Shown here one piece after another: positions 1 to 12,106 of a stretch of DNA of 64,000 nucleotides. Location: the NCBI RefSeq assembly GCF_020382885.2, contig NC_058494.1, forward strand, positions 27,935,225-27,999,224, in the 5' to 3' direction. The translations under genes and the position numbers were made by a program. How positions within the stretch are numbered: position 1 is the first letter of the stretch; the number at the start of each line of letters is the position of its first letter. This DNA is from Scatophagus argus. Its lineage: Eukaryota; Chordata; Actinopteri; Scatophagidae. The notes below the pieces were generated by a model that worked only from the letters and a program-made list of their open reading frames with translations, did not search any database and was not told the origin of the DNA.

Positions 1-58
1 ATTATGATTCCTCGGTTGTCTGTGCTTCAGTCCGAGCTCAACACTTTGATTCGTGTCG

Positions 59-80
59 CTGGCGCCATCTGGTGGCCACA
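59..80. promoter_or_regulatory. CTCF-like motif
   Basis: The core GCGCCATCTGGTGGCCA fits the reverse complement of the CTCF consensus (CCACnAGrkGGCGC). This is a motif match only; binding is inferred. Confidence 0.4.
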
Positions 81-269
81 CAGTCTAACTACACCCTTTG
101 CTTTGCCCTCCTGCTCCTCCTCCTCTTTTTAGTCTTTAATTTTCTCTACATTTTCATCCAGTCCTCAGTCCATTTCCTTTATGATCTTTAATACTTTCCT
201 GATCAGTGGTACATTATAAGTACACTTACTCAAATACTTTATTTTTGAGCATATTGAGGGGATGTGTTG

Positions 270-305
<36 letters not shown>

Positions 306-608
306 AATTTGCATCAACTACACTTAGGTTTATATCTAAACTACATATAGAAAGGAGTATTGCATGTTATCTATGAGCCACTGAACATGATGTATGAAAC
401 ATGTCCGTGTGTCCACTGTGTGACAGCTGTTGTCAGTGACAGGTGTGTACAGTTTAATGTCCACTTTGAAAACCATTTTAGCGCTCAGTTCAAGTCGACG
501 GCACCTCGCGGCGTGAAGCCGAGCGAGCCGCAGGAGTGTGCGTGATGAGAGGAGCCGCACAGCATCCTCCATTATCCAACAACCTGCCTGTTACATAAGA
601 CCAGAGAG

Positions 609-722
609 GAACTGCGGAGGGGAGGGGGGGAGGGGGAGGAGGAGGGGGGAGGGGGAGGTGAGGGGGAAGAGGGGAGGAAGAGGGGAGGAAGAGGGGAGGA
701 AGAGGAGCAGGAGCAGGAGGTC
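609..722 (+). repeat. G-rich polypurine tract with quadruplex potential
   Basis: About 110 bases are almost purely G and A on the + strand. Runs of four to seven G are separated by A or GA, then an AGAGGGGAGGA unit is repeated three times. Such a strand can form G-quadruplexes or triplex DNA. It follows the CpG-rich patch at 485-545, so it may lie just downstream of a promoter. Confidence 0.6.
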
Positions 723-1104
723 TACAGGAGGTCTATACTGGGCTTTGACTGCTGTCAGGGTCGTGTCGTTCACCCTCCAGTGTGACAGTCTGACAGGATG
801 TTTCATCTCTGTTGTTCTGTATGTCTCGTTATCACATGTGCTAATATTTAATATTTAATATTTAGCGTTAAACGTTTGGTTTCCTTCAACCTGAGATGTG
901 ATTTCTGCAGGATTTCTTTTGACGCTGTGGACTGTGATTAAAATGCCTAAAGACCGTCTCATTCCAGAGTTCATTGATTAATCTGAGACGGTCAGCTCAG
1001 TCACTCATTCATTTATTCAGCTGTTTGTTCAGTCCTCCATCCATTCAGTCTGTTCATCGAGCACCTGACTGACTGCAGGTCAGCAGGTGCAGCCGGTTAG
1101 CGTT

Positions 1105-1530
1105 TCTTCACCCGTTCACTCACCTGTTCACTCACCCCTTCACTCACCTGTTCACTCACCCCTTCGCTCACCCGTTCACTCACCTGTTCACTCACCCCTT
1201 CACTCACCCGTTCACTCACCCGTTCACTCACCCGTTCACTCACCCCTTCACTCACCTGTTCACTCACCCCTTCACTCACCCGTTCACTCACCTGTTCACT
1301 CACCCCTTCACTCACCCGTTCACTCACCCGTTCACTCACCCGTTCACTCACCTGTTCACTCAGCCCTTCACTCAGCCCTTCACTCACCCCTTCACTCACC
1401 CCTTCACTCACCCCTTCACTCACCCGTTCACTCACCCGTTCACTCACCTGTTCACTCAGCCCTTCACTCAGCCCTTCACTCACCCCTTCACTCACCCCTT
1501 CACTCACCCGTTCACTCACCCGTTCACTCG
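1105..1530 (+). repeat. 12-bp minisatellite, about 35 units
   Basis: The unit is TTCACTCACCYG with variants ending CCCC, CCTG, CCCG or GCCC. Twelve is a multiple of three, so the array stays open in several frames on both strands and gives artefact peptides such as (HSPV/HSPL)n. The variants are ordered: near the 3' half a block with two GCCC units followed by CCCC and CCCG units occurs twice, showing a higher-order duplication. No start context, splice site or homology supports a protein. Confidence 0.9.
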
Positions 1531-1768
1531 GTAACTTCACTCATTTGTCTGCACTTTTATTTCTTTGGTGTGGTTTTCTGGGATCTTTTAATGTACGTAT
1601 CTGAAATAAAATGTGTTAGTGTTATTATTATTCATTCGTGACTGTACATGAGTTCCACGTCAAAAGCTTTTCTAAAAATACACTTAAATAATGACGTCTG
1701 CCAGCTCGTCGACATCCATCAGGATCTGATGCTGACCAATGAAAACCTGCAGCCTGCATGATGCTGCT

Positions 1769-1831
1769 GTGTGTGTGCGTGTGCGTGTGCGTGTGTGTGT
1801 GTGTGTGTGCGTGTGTGTGTGTGTGTGTGCG

Positions 1832-1880
<49 letters not shown>
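1769..1880 (+). repeat. Interrupted GT microsatellite
   Basis: About 110 bases of GT dinucleotides with scattered GC interruptions. Alternating purine-pyrimidine sequence of this kind can adopt Z-DNA. Confidence 0.9.
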
Positions 1881-1883
<3 letters not shown>

Positions 1884-2250
1884 GGGATCCCACCTCTCTC
1901 TCCTTCCAGATCCATCTCTCCACCCTCCTCTCCTCTCTGCAGCATCCCTCCTCCTGCTCAGCCAATCAGCTGCCGGGGAGTGTGATCACATGACCAGCAG
2001 CCACCAGTGGTTCTCCACCAGGCACCGGCAAAAAGAGGGGAGGTGTCTCTCCCCCTCCTCCTCCTCCTCCTCCTCCTCCTCTCTCTGAGTCAGACGGTGT
2101 GTCTAGAGGAGAGTCGATGGATGTGAGGGATCCGTCTAACGCGCTCACACACGTTTCTTCTTCTTCTTCTTCTTCTTTTGCAGACCAGAGGCCGCTGCTC
2201 CGTCTTTAACCTCCCCTGCCTCCCTCCCTCTGCTGGGGAACACAGGGGGG

Positions 2251-5200
2251 ATGAATGGGGAGGCGATGGAGGGGAACCCGGTGCAGGAGCAGCAGCATGC
2301 CGGTAACGGCTCCCACCTCCCTCCCCCTCCCACCATCACGCCAGCCATACCCCCCTACGTGAAGCTGGGCCTGACCATCGCTTACACCATCTTCTACTCG
2401 CTGCTGTTCGCCTTCGTCTACGCCCAGCTCTGGCTGGTGCTGCGATACCGACACAAGCGCTTCAGCTACCAGACGGCCTTCCTGTTCCTGTGTCTGCTGT
2501 GGGCCGCCCTGCGCGCCCTCCTCTTCTCCTTCTACTTCAGAGACTGCGTGACCGCCAACGCTCTCGGACCCTTCGCCTTCTGGCTGCTCTACTGCTTCCC
2601 CGTCTGCCTGCAGTTCTTCACGCTCAGCCTCATGAACCTCTACTGTGCACAGGTGAGGGGGACTCTGCTGCTGGTCCAGGTGGGGGGTGAGACTCTGGAC
2701 CACAGTGTTCTTTAAAGAGTGACGTAACAGCTGCTCCAGTGCTTTGACTTCGCTCCTTGCTGCAGTGATGTCAGAGGGTACTCCACGGTGTGTCAGTGCG
2801 CCGTGACATCACTGCTGGGTGTGGTTACAGGTGCAAAAGAGCACGTCTGACCACAACCAGCGGACTCCTACACCTGAAACCCCGCCAGACATATCGGTGT
2901 GTCCGTCAATATGTCCTCAAGTCCTGAGGACTCGATCGGGATTCCAGTCCAGATCTGAAAGTCTTCAAAGACGCCAAATACGTCAGGCTGAAGCTCGGGA
3001 AAACGTTTCTGCAGCATCAGCCTGCTTTCAGACTCTGACGTGTTCAACAGTTCATTCTCAGCTAGTTCAGTTATTTAGCTACTTAGCTACGTCCATGAGA
3101 GACAACCACAGGAACATTAGGCCACAGCTGCAGGGTCACGCCTCCAGAACAAAACCGAGAAGTGAAAGAATCCTTTACAGTCATTCTTAAATATTTAAAA
3201 ATCTTTGTGGACCCCCTCAGCCACCTGAGCTGCAGCCACTGTGAGGCTCAGCTGAATCATGTTGGTCTGGCAGCCACGTCAAATGTTCAGTCAGTCAGTG
3301 TTTTTCTGGCTTGATGGGTGTAGCAGCTCTTCCTCAGCCATTCATCCACGGCAGCTGGCAGATGCACAAATAGAAAGAAAGGAAGGACAGAAGTAATCCT
3401 CTTCACCAGCAGCTTTACGCCACGTGCTCCCGACAGCTGAGATGATTTTTCTTCTGATCAAACATCAAGGTGTCTCACTTCTTCAACGAGGCCGCCTTCA
3501 GTCAGAGTGCGAGTCAGTGAATGAGCTGCTGGACTCAAAAGCTGCAGACTGCTGGCTCTCGTATGGAGGACTGAAACTGCCAGAATCAAAAATAAATAAG
3601 GAAGAGAGAGAATAAAGTTAGCAAGGACAGCTAGCTGCACAGCTAACACAGCTAACTAGCTAATGACAGCTCCAGTTAGCAGCCGTTAGCAGTTAATTTA
3701 GCAGCATGTAAGGCTACCTGTCCAACAGCAAAATCTGTACATCACAATTATTTCTTCTGTTATTTATTATCAGATCCAAATGCACCAACCTCACCCACAG
3801 GTGTTGTCATTTACCTGTGGTCTGTGGACGTCCTTGTTGTTAATTCAACCCACAGACTTGTGATTGGTCGATTGTTTCTCCGTCGGGCGGCACAACACCA
3901 GATTTATTTGAAACACACGGAGCAAACCGGGATGAGATTCAGAAGTCGACCAGGCTAAAGATCAACTCCCTCCTGAAGGTGTTAATCTGTCTTTGCTTCC
4001 TTCACAGGTTTACTTTAAGGCAAAGTCCAAGTACACACCTGCACTGCTCAAGTACAGGTAACTTCCACCACCTCAGTGTGATGAATAACTCTCAAAGTCT
4101 GGAAATAAATCAGACTCAACATAAAATTAAACTTAGTTTTCCTGAAAAGTACTGATTGTTTTAGATTTTCCCAAAAGTTTAAAGTGCAGTTTTAAGACCA
4201 ACTCCCCTCCCCCCACCCAGACTTCCTCTGTACCTGGTCTTCTTGGGCGTCAGTCTTCTCTTCCTGGTGGTTAATCTGGTCTGTGCCCTCCTGGTCAAAA
4301 TGACCGCAGCTGATGTCAAGACCATCGTCCTGGTGAGGGTCACCATCAACGACAGTCTGTTCGTCCTCTGCGCCGTCTCGCTGTCCGTCTGCCTCTACAA
4401 GGTCGCCAAGATGTCGCTGGCCAACATCTACCTGGAGTCAAAGGTAAAAGCCACAGGTTTCTAACATTAGCAGGGCCGGAACAAAGTGTTTGGAGGCCCT
4501 CAGTGGGGCCCCAGAATAAAGAACTCAAACAGAACAGCCACAGATCATCAAGTTTCCTTTACTAAACTCCAGGTTACTCCAGGTTTTCCATCGGTGCGAG
4601 AAAGCTTTTGTAAATATCACTGCAGCACGGACATAAAATTAAAAATGAATGGTGACGAGTAATACCTGTGTGTGCAGGGCACGTCGGTGTGTCAGGTGAC
4701 TCTGATTGGCATCACGGTAGTGTTGCTGTACGCATCACGAGCCTGTTACAACCTTGTGGTGCTCGCCCTCACCGACATCGAGACCATCAACTCCTTTGAC
4801 TACGACTGGTACAACGTCTCAGACCAGGTGGGCTTTCGACTTAAACTGTGGTGATCAAACACACATCAGGAGTTTCATCTTTTTGCCCCTGACCTTTGAC
4901 CTGTCCCTGTCTCCAGGCGGACTTGCGGTCGTCGCTGGGAGACGCCGGTTACATCGTGTTCGGGGTGATCCTGTTCGTCTGGGAGCTTCTGCCCACCTCG
5001 CTGGTCGTCTTCTTCTTTCGGGTCAGACGGCCGCCTCAGGAAAGGGTGAGTCGTCCTCCCGTGTCGGCAGGGTCAGGTGACCTCTGACCTTCAAGACATT
5101 TGATGTGATATTCATGTTCCTCAGAGGATGAACCCTAACCTAAACCGAAACCGCTAGCTGTAGACTCTCAGTCTATTAATGCATGTGAATTCAGCCATTT

Positions 5201-6053
5201 TAAGAGCCTTTAAAGCCTTTAGTGGGGAATCACATGCACTTTGAGGCACAAAATAAGACTACAGGTGCATCATCGAATTAAACTTGTGTTAATTTGCTTG
5301 GATGTCCAGAACACAAATCTGAACTCAATCTGACCACCTACATGTACATTTGTCTTTCCACTAGTCTGGAAGAAGAATCACAAAACTGCACCAAACATTA
5401 CGTTTTACACTTGTGGCGTTTCCCCTTAAAGGAACAGTTCACCCATTTAATTTTTTTGGTGAACTGCTGATTTAAACACATTCATCAGATCTGCAATGAC
5501 GTGACATTTTAGCTGAGAGACTTCTTGACTACAAGGCTGCACCACAAAAACTGAAATTACTCACACGTCAGAGCCATCATCCCAGACCACCTGATACGTG
5601 AACCAGTTTTTGGTGTCGGATGGTGGATCCAGTGAGCTCAGCGTCACAGCGGAGCTTCTGTGTTTACTGTTTCACTGATGAAGACTCTCGGTCTCCGCAG
5701 AGCACCGTCGGGATACCAAACCACGTTCTCTCCTCCAGGGGTTACTTCTTTGACAACCCTCGTCGGTACGACAGTGACGACGACCTGGCGTGGAGCATCC
5801 CCCCCCAGAACGCATCAGCAAGGTACAAAGTCACTTCTGAATTCATTCAAGCAGTGCTAATCAATACTAACGATGGACCAAATCAGATCTCATGTCCTGG
5901 TGTGATGAAACAGGTTCTCGTCTTTCTCTCAGTCTTTCCTCCGACTGCTACGACTGGGGCAGCCGCCACAGCAGCTTCACTGTGCACACCAACAGCGACG
6001 AACAGCGCCTGACCGCCGCCACCGCCGCCGGAGAGCTCCACCCTTACCCATAA
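2251..6053 (+). CDS. gpr137b: GPR137B-like seven-pass lysosomal membrane protein
   Basis: Coding exons: 2251-2652, 4008-4057, 4221-4443, 4678-4827, 4917-5045, 5701-5822 and 5933-6053 (TAA). All introns are GT-AG and the phases agree, giving 398 residues. A 5' UTR exon starts at 2184 after a TTC-rich acceptor. The protein begins with a short luminal tail holding an N-glycosylation site (NGS, residues 19-21), then membrane segments starting near residue 37. Family landmarks are PPYVKLGL and [11 protein letters not shown] in exon 1, [11 protein letters not shown] in exon 3, [12 protein letters not shown] in exon 4 and [17 protein letters not shown] in exon 6. The last block, and the ero1b neighbour as at human 1q42, point to GPR137B rather than GPR137 or GPR137C. 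Known family role: a lysosomal membrane protein that helps bring Rag GTPases and mTORC1 to the lysosome; it is not a classical G-protein-coupled receptor. The C-terminal tail is poorly conserved. Candidate poly(A) signals are at 7047-7052 and 7876-7881. Confidence 0.93.
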
Positions 6054-6700
6054 GCCCTCTCTTCACTGTACAGCATCAGTCTGCACTTTGTGATTGGTTG
6101 TCGTGTTTCTTATTATCACTGACATCCAGTTTGTAGAGTCACAGAGAGAATTTAGGGAAAACACCAGAACGTCCAGCAGGGTTCCTACACAGGTTGTAGT
6201 AATACTGTAGTGTAGTACACCAACGCAGTAGCACTCCAGTAACTGATGTGGAAAATGTTTGTTAAAATACACACAGTGAGAAAATATCTTGCTGAAGTTT
6301 GGAGACGACACAAATCCACTGATCAGGTGCTCAAAGATAAATTGTACATGTACAAGAACAACAATTTAAATGCCACTTACAGGTGAAACAAAACAAAGCA
6401 AATGCACACAGGAAACGTCAGATGAAAAGTCAAGCGTGAACGCAGAGCTAGTCATTTTGATAAATGACACTATAAATGATATGATCTATTGATTTCACAT
6501 CATTTTCATGATAATGAGAAATTGTATTAGTATTTAACTTTCAAAATCAACTTGATTACAGAAACACAACGTACAGAGCAAACTTGATGAGCAGAGTTGA
6601 CTTGCGACGTTAGCAGCTAAACCTTATCAATGCTAACGCTGATGCTAACGCTCACACAAATGGACATGGAGGTCGACTACAGGAGGTCTGCATAGTTTCA

Positions 6701-6785
6701 TTTCAATTCAATTCAGTTTATTTATATAGTGCCAATTCACAACAAAAGTTATCGCATGACACTTTCCAATTTGAGCAGGTCTAAA
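6701..6785 (+). repeat. Dispersed teleost repeat (CAATTCAGTTTATTTATATAG family)
   Basis: The stretch starts with a CAATTCAGTTTATTTATATAG core, then a CCAATTCACAACAA box and a GCATGACACTTTCCAATTTGAGCAGGTCT tail (each partly shared). Related copies lie at 38243-38420 (+) and 43590-43675 (-). No terminal structure was identified, so the class is unknown. Confidence 0.6.
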
Positions 6786-8487
6786 CCAAACTCTTTAATT
6801 AAATTGTAAATAGTAGTGCAAACAGATGGCGCTGAGGATCAATTACTTAGCTTAAAAATTCAGTGAATGATCTAAAATATTTGGCCAACCGGACCCCAGC
6901 AAACCATCCATCAAACCGAATGAACGAGGACGTTAGCACGACGTTAGCATGAGAGTGTAAATATTTTCTGAAAACAAGATTAGTGACAGTATGAAAACCT
7001 TTTCATTCAATACATTCAAGTCTTTTTGATCTCAACGTTTCTCTTCAATAAAAATGAACCAAGCTGGACTTTTTCCAGGCTAACGCTGTGTAGGAGTCCT
7101 GCTTCAGAGATGCTTTTACAGTCATTAATGTTTTAGAGAAAGTTTTTCAGCGAGTCAGTCAAGTGGAACAGGCACAGTCCTTCATTTTGTTTGATTTAAT
7201 TATTCACACAAACAGACACCTGATGAGTCCGACGCTCCTCCAGACAATCTGACAGGTTAATAAAGGTTCACTCAGTCTAGTTTTTAACATTAAAATGTCC
7301 TGTCCTGAGCAAACTTTGAAAAGCTCCTCAAGTCGTTTTTGGATTTTGTGGACTTTAACAGACGAAACCATCGAATGTTCGAACACTCGTGCACTGTTTG
7401 TTGATTTAACCTGATCAATATGCTGTAAATATCAATAACCAGACAGCTGAACACCTCTGTGTTGTTTTGATGTTCACATGTTAATAATTAATTTAATCCT
7501 GGCTTGAGCTTTATTTTGACTTCTTTATAAACAAATTCAATATTTATTAAATGTGAAATTGAGTTTTGATAAATTTCTGAAACGTTTTAGAAAGTTTTGC
7601 TGTTTTTTAGTAAGAATCTTTTAAAGCCCGATAGTCATGAAAACTGTTTTGAGATTTAACCCGTCGGTACCTTTTTCTTCATGTGGACTTTGTTCTGCAC
7701 TGTTGACAAGTCTGTAATGTTCAGAAAAAGAAGCTTAAAGTTTATATTTCTAACAGACGCAGGTTTTCTAAGTTATTTGTGCAGCCGCGGGGTCTCACTG
7801 AGACCACACATTTTGCTGTTGAGCTCGTTTTGTGTTTGTGTGTTGGTGACATGTCGACACGAAAGGTAACACTTCAATAAAATGACCGTCTGGTTGTAAT
7901 CACAACAAAGTTAGAATTTATTGGACAGTTCATCTGAATTAAAGGAGCAAGTTGTATAAACATGAACATTCAAAGCAGGCAGCAGAGTAGCTGTTCTGCT
8001 TGGCCGTAGCTATCGCTAACCACAGCTCGGCAAGCCATCAGCTAATGGTCCTCTGGCTGACTGGGCTGGACCTCATCCTCAGTCACCACGAGGCTCAGCT
8101 GAGGATTTATTTAGGAAAAAACGAAGTGATTTAAACTCTGAAAGAAGAATGACTTTTGTAAAACATCTGATTACACTGACTGAAAAAGGTCAAAAAGTTC
8201 AAACTCATTTTAAGCAAAAACCAAACGGAGGTCAGTGATGTCCACAAATATTTAATCCTCTTTTCAAATAAATACACTCAGCAGGTACACACATGGACAT
8301 GGTGCATGTTTATCCATACAGCAGAGATCTGAAAGCAAAAGAAAGTAAACCTCAAGCTGTGCCGCCTTTTACAAACTGGACAGGTTCAACATGAGGAGCG
8401 TGAAGGTCTGAAGCTGAGCTTTAAGGCTGACCAGTGGACTGTGCAGGACGTCCTGCTGCTGGAGGACATGCAAGGCTCAGAGGAAGG

Positions 8488-8518
<31 letters not shown>

Positions 8519-9983
8519 ATCACACACACTGAGCAGGCAGACTCCCTACGGAGGCTCCAAGGTAACACTAAAATAAATAAAATCTACTGAAAGATTCAAT
8601 GAGAGCGACTTGATTTTATGTCTTCATTTTTCAGATCTGAAAACAACCAGCTGAACTTAACTAACATGTTTTTGGAATATTGAAAAAAAAAAGTTTCTAA
8701 AATTGCAGGACTTGATTTTTTGTTGTTTTTTTGGAAAGTAATTTTCATTTTAAGTTTCCAGTTGTGTACATTTTTAATGTTCAGGTTTCAGACTTTAATT
8801 TTACTTTTGGAAATAAACGTTAAATTAATTATTTATTGTATATTTATTTGTCTATATATTTATGTGTAATTATGTAATAATCTCTTTAAATGAAATTTTA
8901 CAGAAGTAATTTGTAAAATTATTTTTCAAATGTCTTTTAATCTTTACAAACCGTATTTATTATGTCCCACCTAATAATTAAATTTATTTAATAATAAATT
9001 TATTAATTAAATGAACCAAAAGAGACATTTTTTTTTACAGCCTTTAAAAACTTATTTTCCAAATCTCAGTGGGGAAAAACGGGGGGCTTTCATTTGTCAC
9101 ACTAAGGCCTCCGTACACTTTACCTCACGGTTTTATCTTTTGCACAAAGAAACACAAACTGTTTCCTGTTTCATGAATTCACAAACACAAACCTTCTGTC
9201 TCATTAACGAAGTTTCCTCTCCGAGAGGATCAGGATCTGCAGATCTGTTTGATCTTGCAGCTGACTGGTGATCAGGTCAGGTGAGTTTTGTCTTTTAAAC
9301 ATCTTAAAGCGATGCCATTTGGCTGCAAAATGGGATTTCTTGTAGTAATTACTGATCATTGTGAACCACAAGGTATTGAAGCACACAATAGGACTAAACA
9401 GAAAGTGAAATTTTACTTACTTAAAATATGACTTTTTATACTGAAACATTTATTTCAATCATATTTTGTATTGGTATCCAGATGTCAAATAATTAAATAT
9501 ACAAGTGATGTATCAGCCTCACATCACACGTGTATGATCAAAAACAAAAGCTCAGGCTCATAACTCATCGTAACATCACGTCTCCAAACAACACAGCCGA
9601 GTTAAACACAAACATCAAAAAACCAACTAAAACACATAAAAGAAAAGCAGGTGACTTAAACATCTTTGGTCCAATCAAACCTGACTAAATCTTTATTTCC
9701 AGGTTGTAATCTAAAGAATTATTGTTCCTTAAGGACTTCAGGCTCCACGGGGCTACAGAAAACCAACCAACCACAGGTGACGTCCAGTCCAATGACGTCC
9801 TTTGCTTGTTTGACGTTGCTTATTGATCGTAACAGGTGTAATCATTTAAATCTCTTAGTGATGACTTTGTGTCTCTATAAAGATTAAAAACTGCTTGTTA
9901 AAGGCGAAGTCTGGTGATATTGTGGTGGTTTCTTATCGTCAACAAATCTCTCTGTGCCTTAGAGTTCCTGCAGTCCCTCCAGT

Positions 9984-10004
9984 GTCCAGCAGGGGGCAGC
10001 TCCA
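9984..10004 (+). promoter_or_regulatory. CTCF-like motif
   Basis: The core CCAGCAGGGGGCAGC is very close to the CTCF consensus (CCAsyAGrkGGCrs). It lies between the convergent gpr137b and ero1b genes. Binding is inferred. Confidence 0.45.
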
Positions 10005-11264
10005 CTGGTTCCAAACGCAAGTCCGACTGTATGAAAGCTTATGAGAAAACGAGTGGACTTCTCAGTTGATTTATGACCTCAGTGAGCAGTTTCCTGGTGT
10101 GATTCTGGTCTCAGTCTCTGGTTTCAGGTCTTCTTAACTGCAGCATTATGTTCTTTTTGTAAGTTATTGTTCCGCTTGGAGTCAAACAGACCATAAAGCA
10201 GAAACACTTTAGGGCAGGACTACTTTGTGATTGACAGGCTGCTACCATGGCGTGTCCTCAGGTTTCCAGTTGGGTCCCATCAGGTCACTTCTGGCTCCAA
10301 ATAACAAGATGGCTGTGATGCCAAAATGGAGGCTTCAAAAATGTGGTCCACAAACCAAAGGGTGACATCACAGTGGGGCTCAGGCGTGGGATTTGTTGAC
10401 AGTAAGAAAAACAACAGATTGACCCTTTAAGGAGAATGTTTTTCACACTTTCCCATCAGCTGCTGCAACAAGACCTCCACCCTCTTCAGTGCCACCACAC
10501 CCCTTTTTCACTTATGAGGAAGTTTACAGAATGAAATAAAACACCTCAGCAAGAATCAGTCTGAAGACAAGATAACGACTCCTAGCTTCACTACATCTGT
10601 CTCCATTTAGGCTGCGCTTTAAGACAACACGGTGGAAGCAAAGAGAGAAAACCAGACGCCACTTTTACAAAACACACGGCAGGCAGACGGACAGACGGAC
10701 AGACAGACGACCCATTCATCCAAACAAACAAACAGAATTATTTGTTAATTAGCAAAAATCTGCTACTGTATCAAGCTTAGCATTAACTGTGGAATCAAGT
10801 CATAGTCCATTATTTTATAGCTGCAACTGCTGATGGTCTCACACACACACACGCACACCAACAAACTGTTCCAACTCACCACAACGTGTTCAGTCACCTT
10901 GTTAAACGAGTGACATCTATTGCTTTGTATGAGACGTGAAATATCACGACGCGACTTCAACGTGTTCACCTTCCCTGAAGCGCTCGCAGATGAGCTCTCA
11001 CGTCATCGTCCAACAGCCACAGCGGCTGATAAATCTGCAGCCAAGCGGCCGTCAGCTTCACGTGGTGACCCGACGTTTCCTTCTGACTGAAGCTGGTCTG
11101 ATAATCCTGTTTCACACAGCCGAGTCTGCTGCTGGACGCTGAACAGCTGGACAGAACCTCTTCAAGAGGAGCTCAGCTTCATCTGGAGGAAACCCTCAGA
11201 GTCACGCAGGCCACGAGACACGGCTGGAATCCACCAACATGTGGCCAGTGGAGATGTACGTCTG

Positions 11265-11341
<77 letters not shown>
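11265..11341 (+). repeat. Long CA microsatellite
   Basis: About 38 uninterrupted CA units in the ero1b 3' flank. The long pure array is probably length-polymorphic. Confidence 0.95.
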
Positions 11342-12106
11342 GCCTAACAAGCTGACATAAATTAGGCCTGAGATGATAAACACGAGCTGATTGGTCCAGA
11401 TCCTCAGGCTTTGAGCAACAAACTTCTCCAAAGACAAGAATGTGAGAGAGAAGAGAAAAACAAAGAGGCAGCATCAGACAAACGGCGTCCGCTCGGCCGT
11501 CCGTCTGTCCTCAGTCCTCCGTCAGGACAGCTCATTTCTACATTCTAGAAGGAGGTCTGACTCAGGGTCACGTGAGTGGAAAATCCAACGGGATGTGATG
11601 TCACCAGAGGGCGGGGTCAGCGAGGGGGGCAGGGCGAGTGACATGACTGTTTTTAAACTCAATCAAGCTCAGTCACTTCCTGTTGAACACCACCTTCACG
11701 TGGCCATCAAGAGTCCGTCAACGGCCGCCGTCTGCTTTGTGATGTCACTTCCTTCCAAACATTTGGTTTGTTTCATCAACATCACAACCACCCTGCTGAT
11801 TCCACTGGCCGACTTCTCAGAAGAGACCAAAAAATAACTTAGAAGAGAAACGGTCAGAGTTCTTCACTGGCCAATAAGTTTTACAGCAGAGAAAAGAGGG
11901 GGAGGAGGAGGAGTTAACATTCATCATCTGCCACACAGAGGAGGAGGAGGAGGAGGAGCAGGAGGTACAGAGGGGAAAGAGACAGAGCGTTAGTCAGGGT
12001 GTTCACTGCTGATCCTGATGAAAAAGTCCTTCCAGGTGAGGATTAGACTATTGCAGTTCTCTGTGGGCTGGCGCCGCCTACTGGCCAGGTGGAACATCAC
12101 CTTCTG

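Larger units (their letters stand above)
1..2183. other. Upstream non-coding DNA
   Basis: No convincing protein-coding gene is seen. The stretch holds a CTCF-like site (59-80), a GT microsatellite (271-302), a CpG-rich patch (about 485-545) that could be a promoter or untranslated first exon of gpr137b, a polypurine tract (609-722), a 12-bp minisatellite (1105-1530), a long GT tract (1769-1880), and CTC/TTC runs (2051-2086 and 2155-2178). The last run leads into a splice acceptor at 2181-2183. Confidence 0.6.
6054..12106. other. Tail-to-tail gap with the 3' UTRs of gpr137b and ero1b
   Basis: No coding exon with splice signals or homology was found. The left part should be gpr137b 3' UTR (AATAAA at 7047 and 7876) and the right part ero1b 3' UTR on the minus strand (one candidate AATAAA reads at 9692-9697, minus). 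It also holds a dispersed repeat copy (6701-6785), CA tracts (8488-8516, 11265-11341), a CTCF-like site (9984-10004) and AT-rich DNA (8640-9020). Confidence 0.6.

Noticed and set aside
1105-1530. Possible CRISPR-like array
   Set aside because: The units are directly adjacent with no spacers, and the genome is vertebrate.
1087-1641. 184-codon open frame of HSPV/HSPL repeats
   Set aside because: It is the translation of a 12-bp minisatellite; the opposite strand is open too, and no splice or homology support exists.
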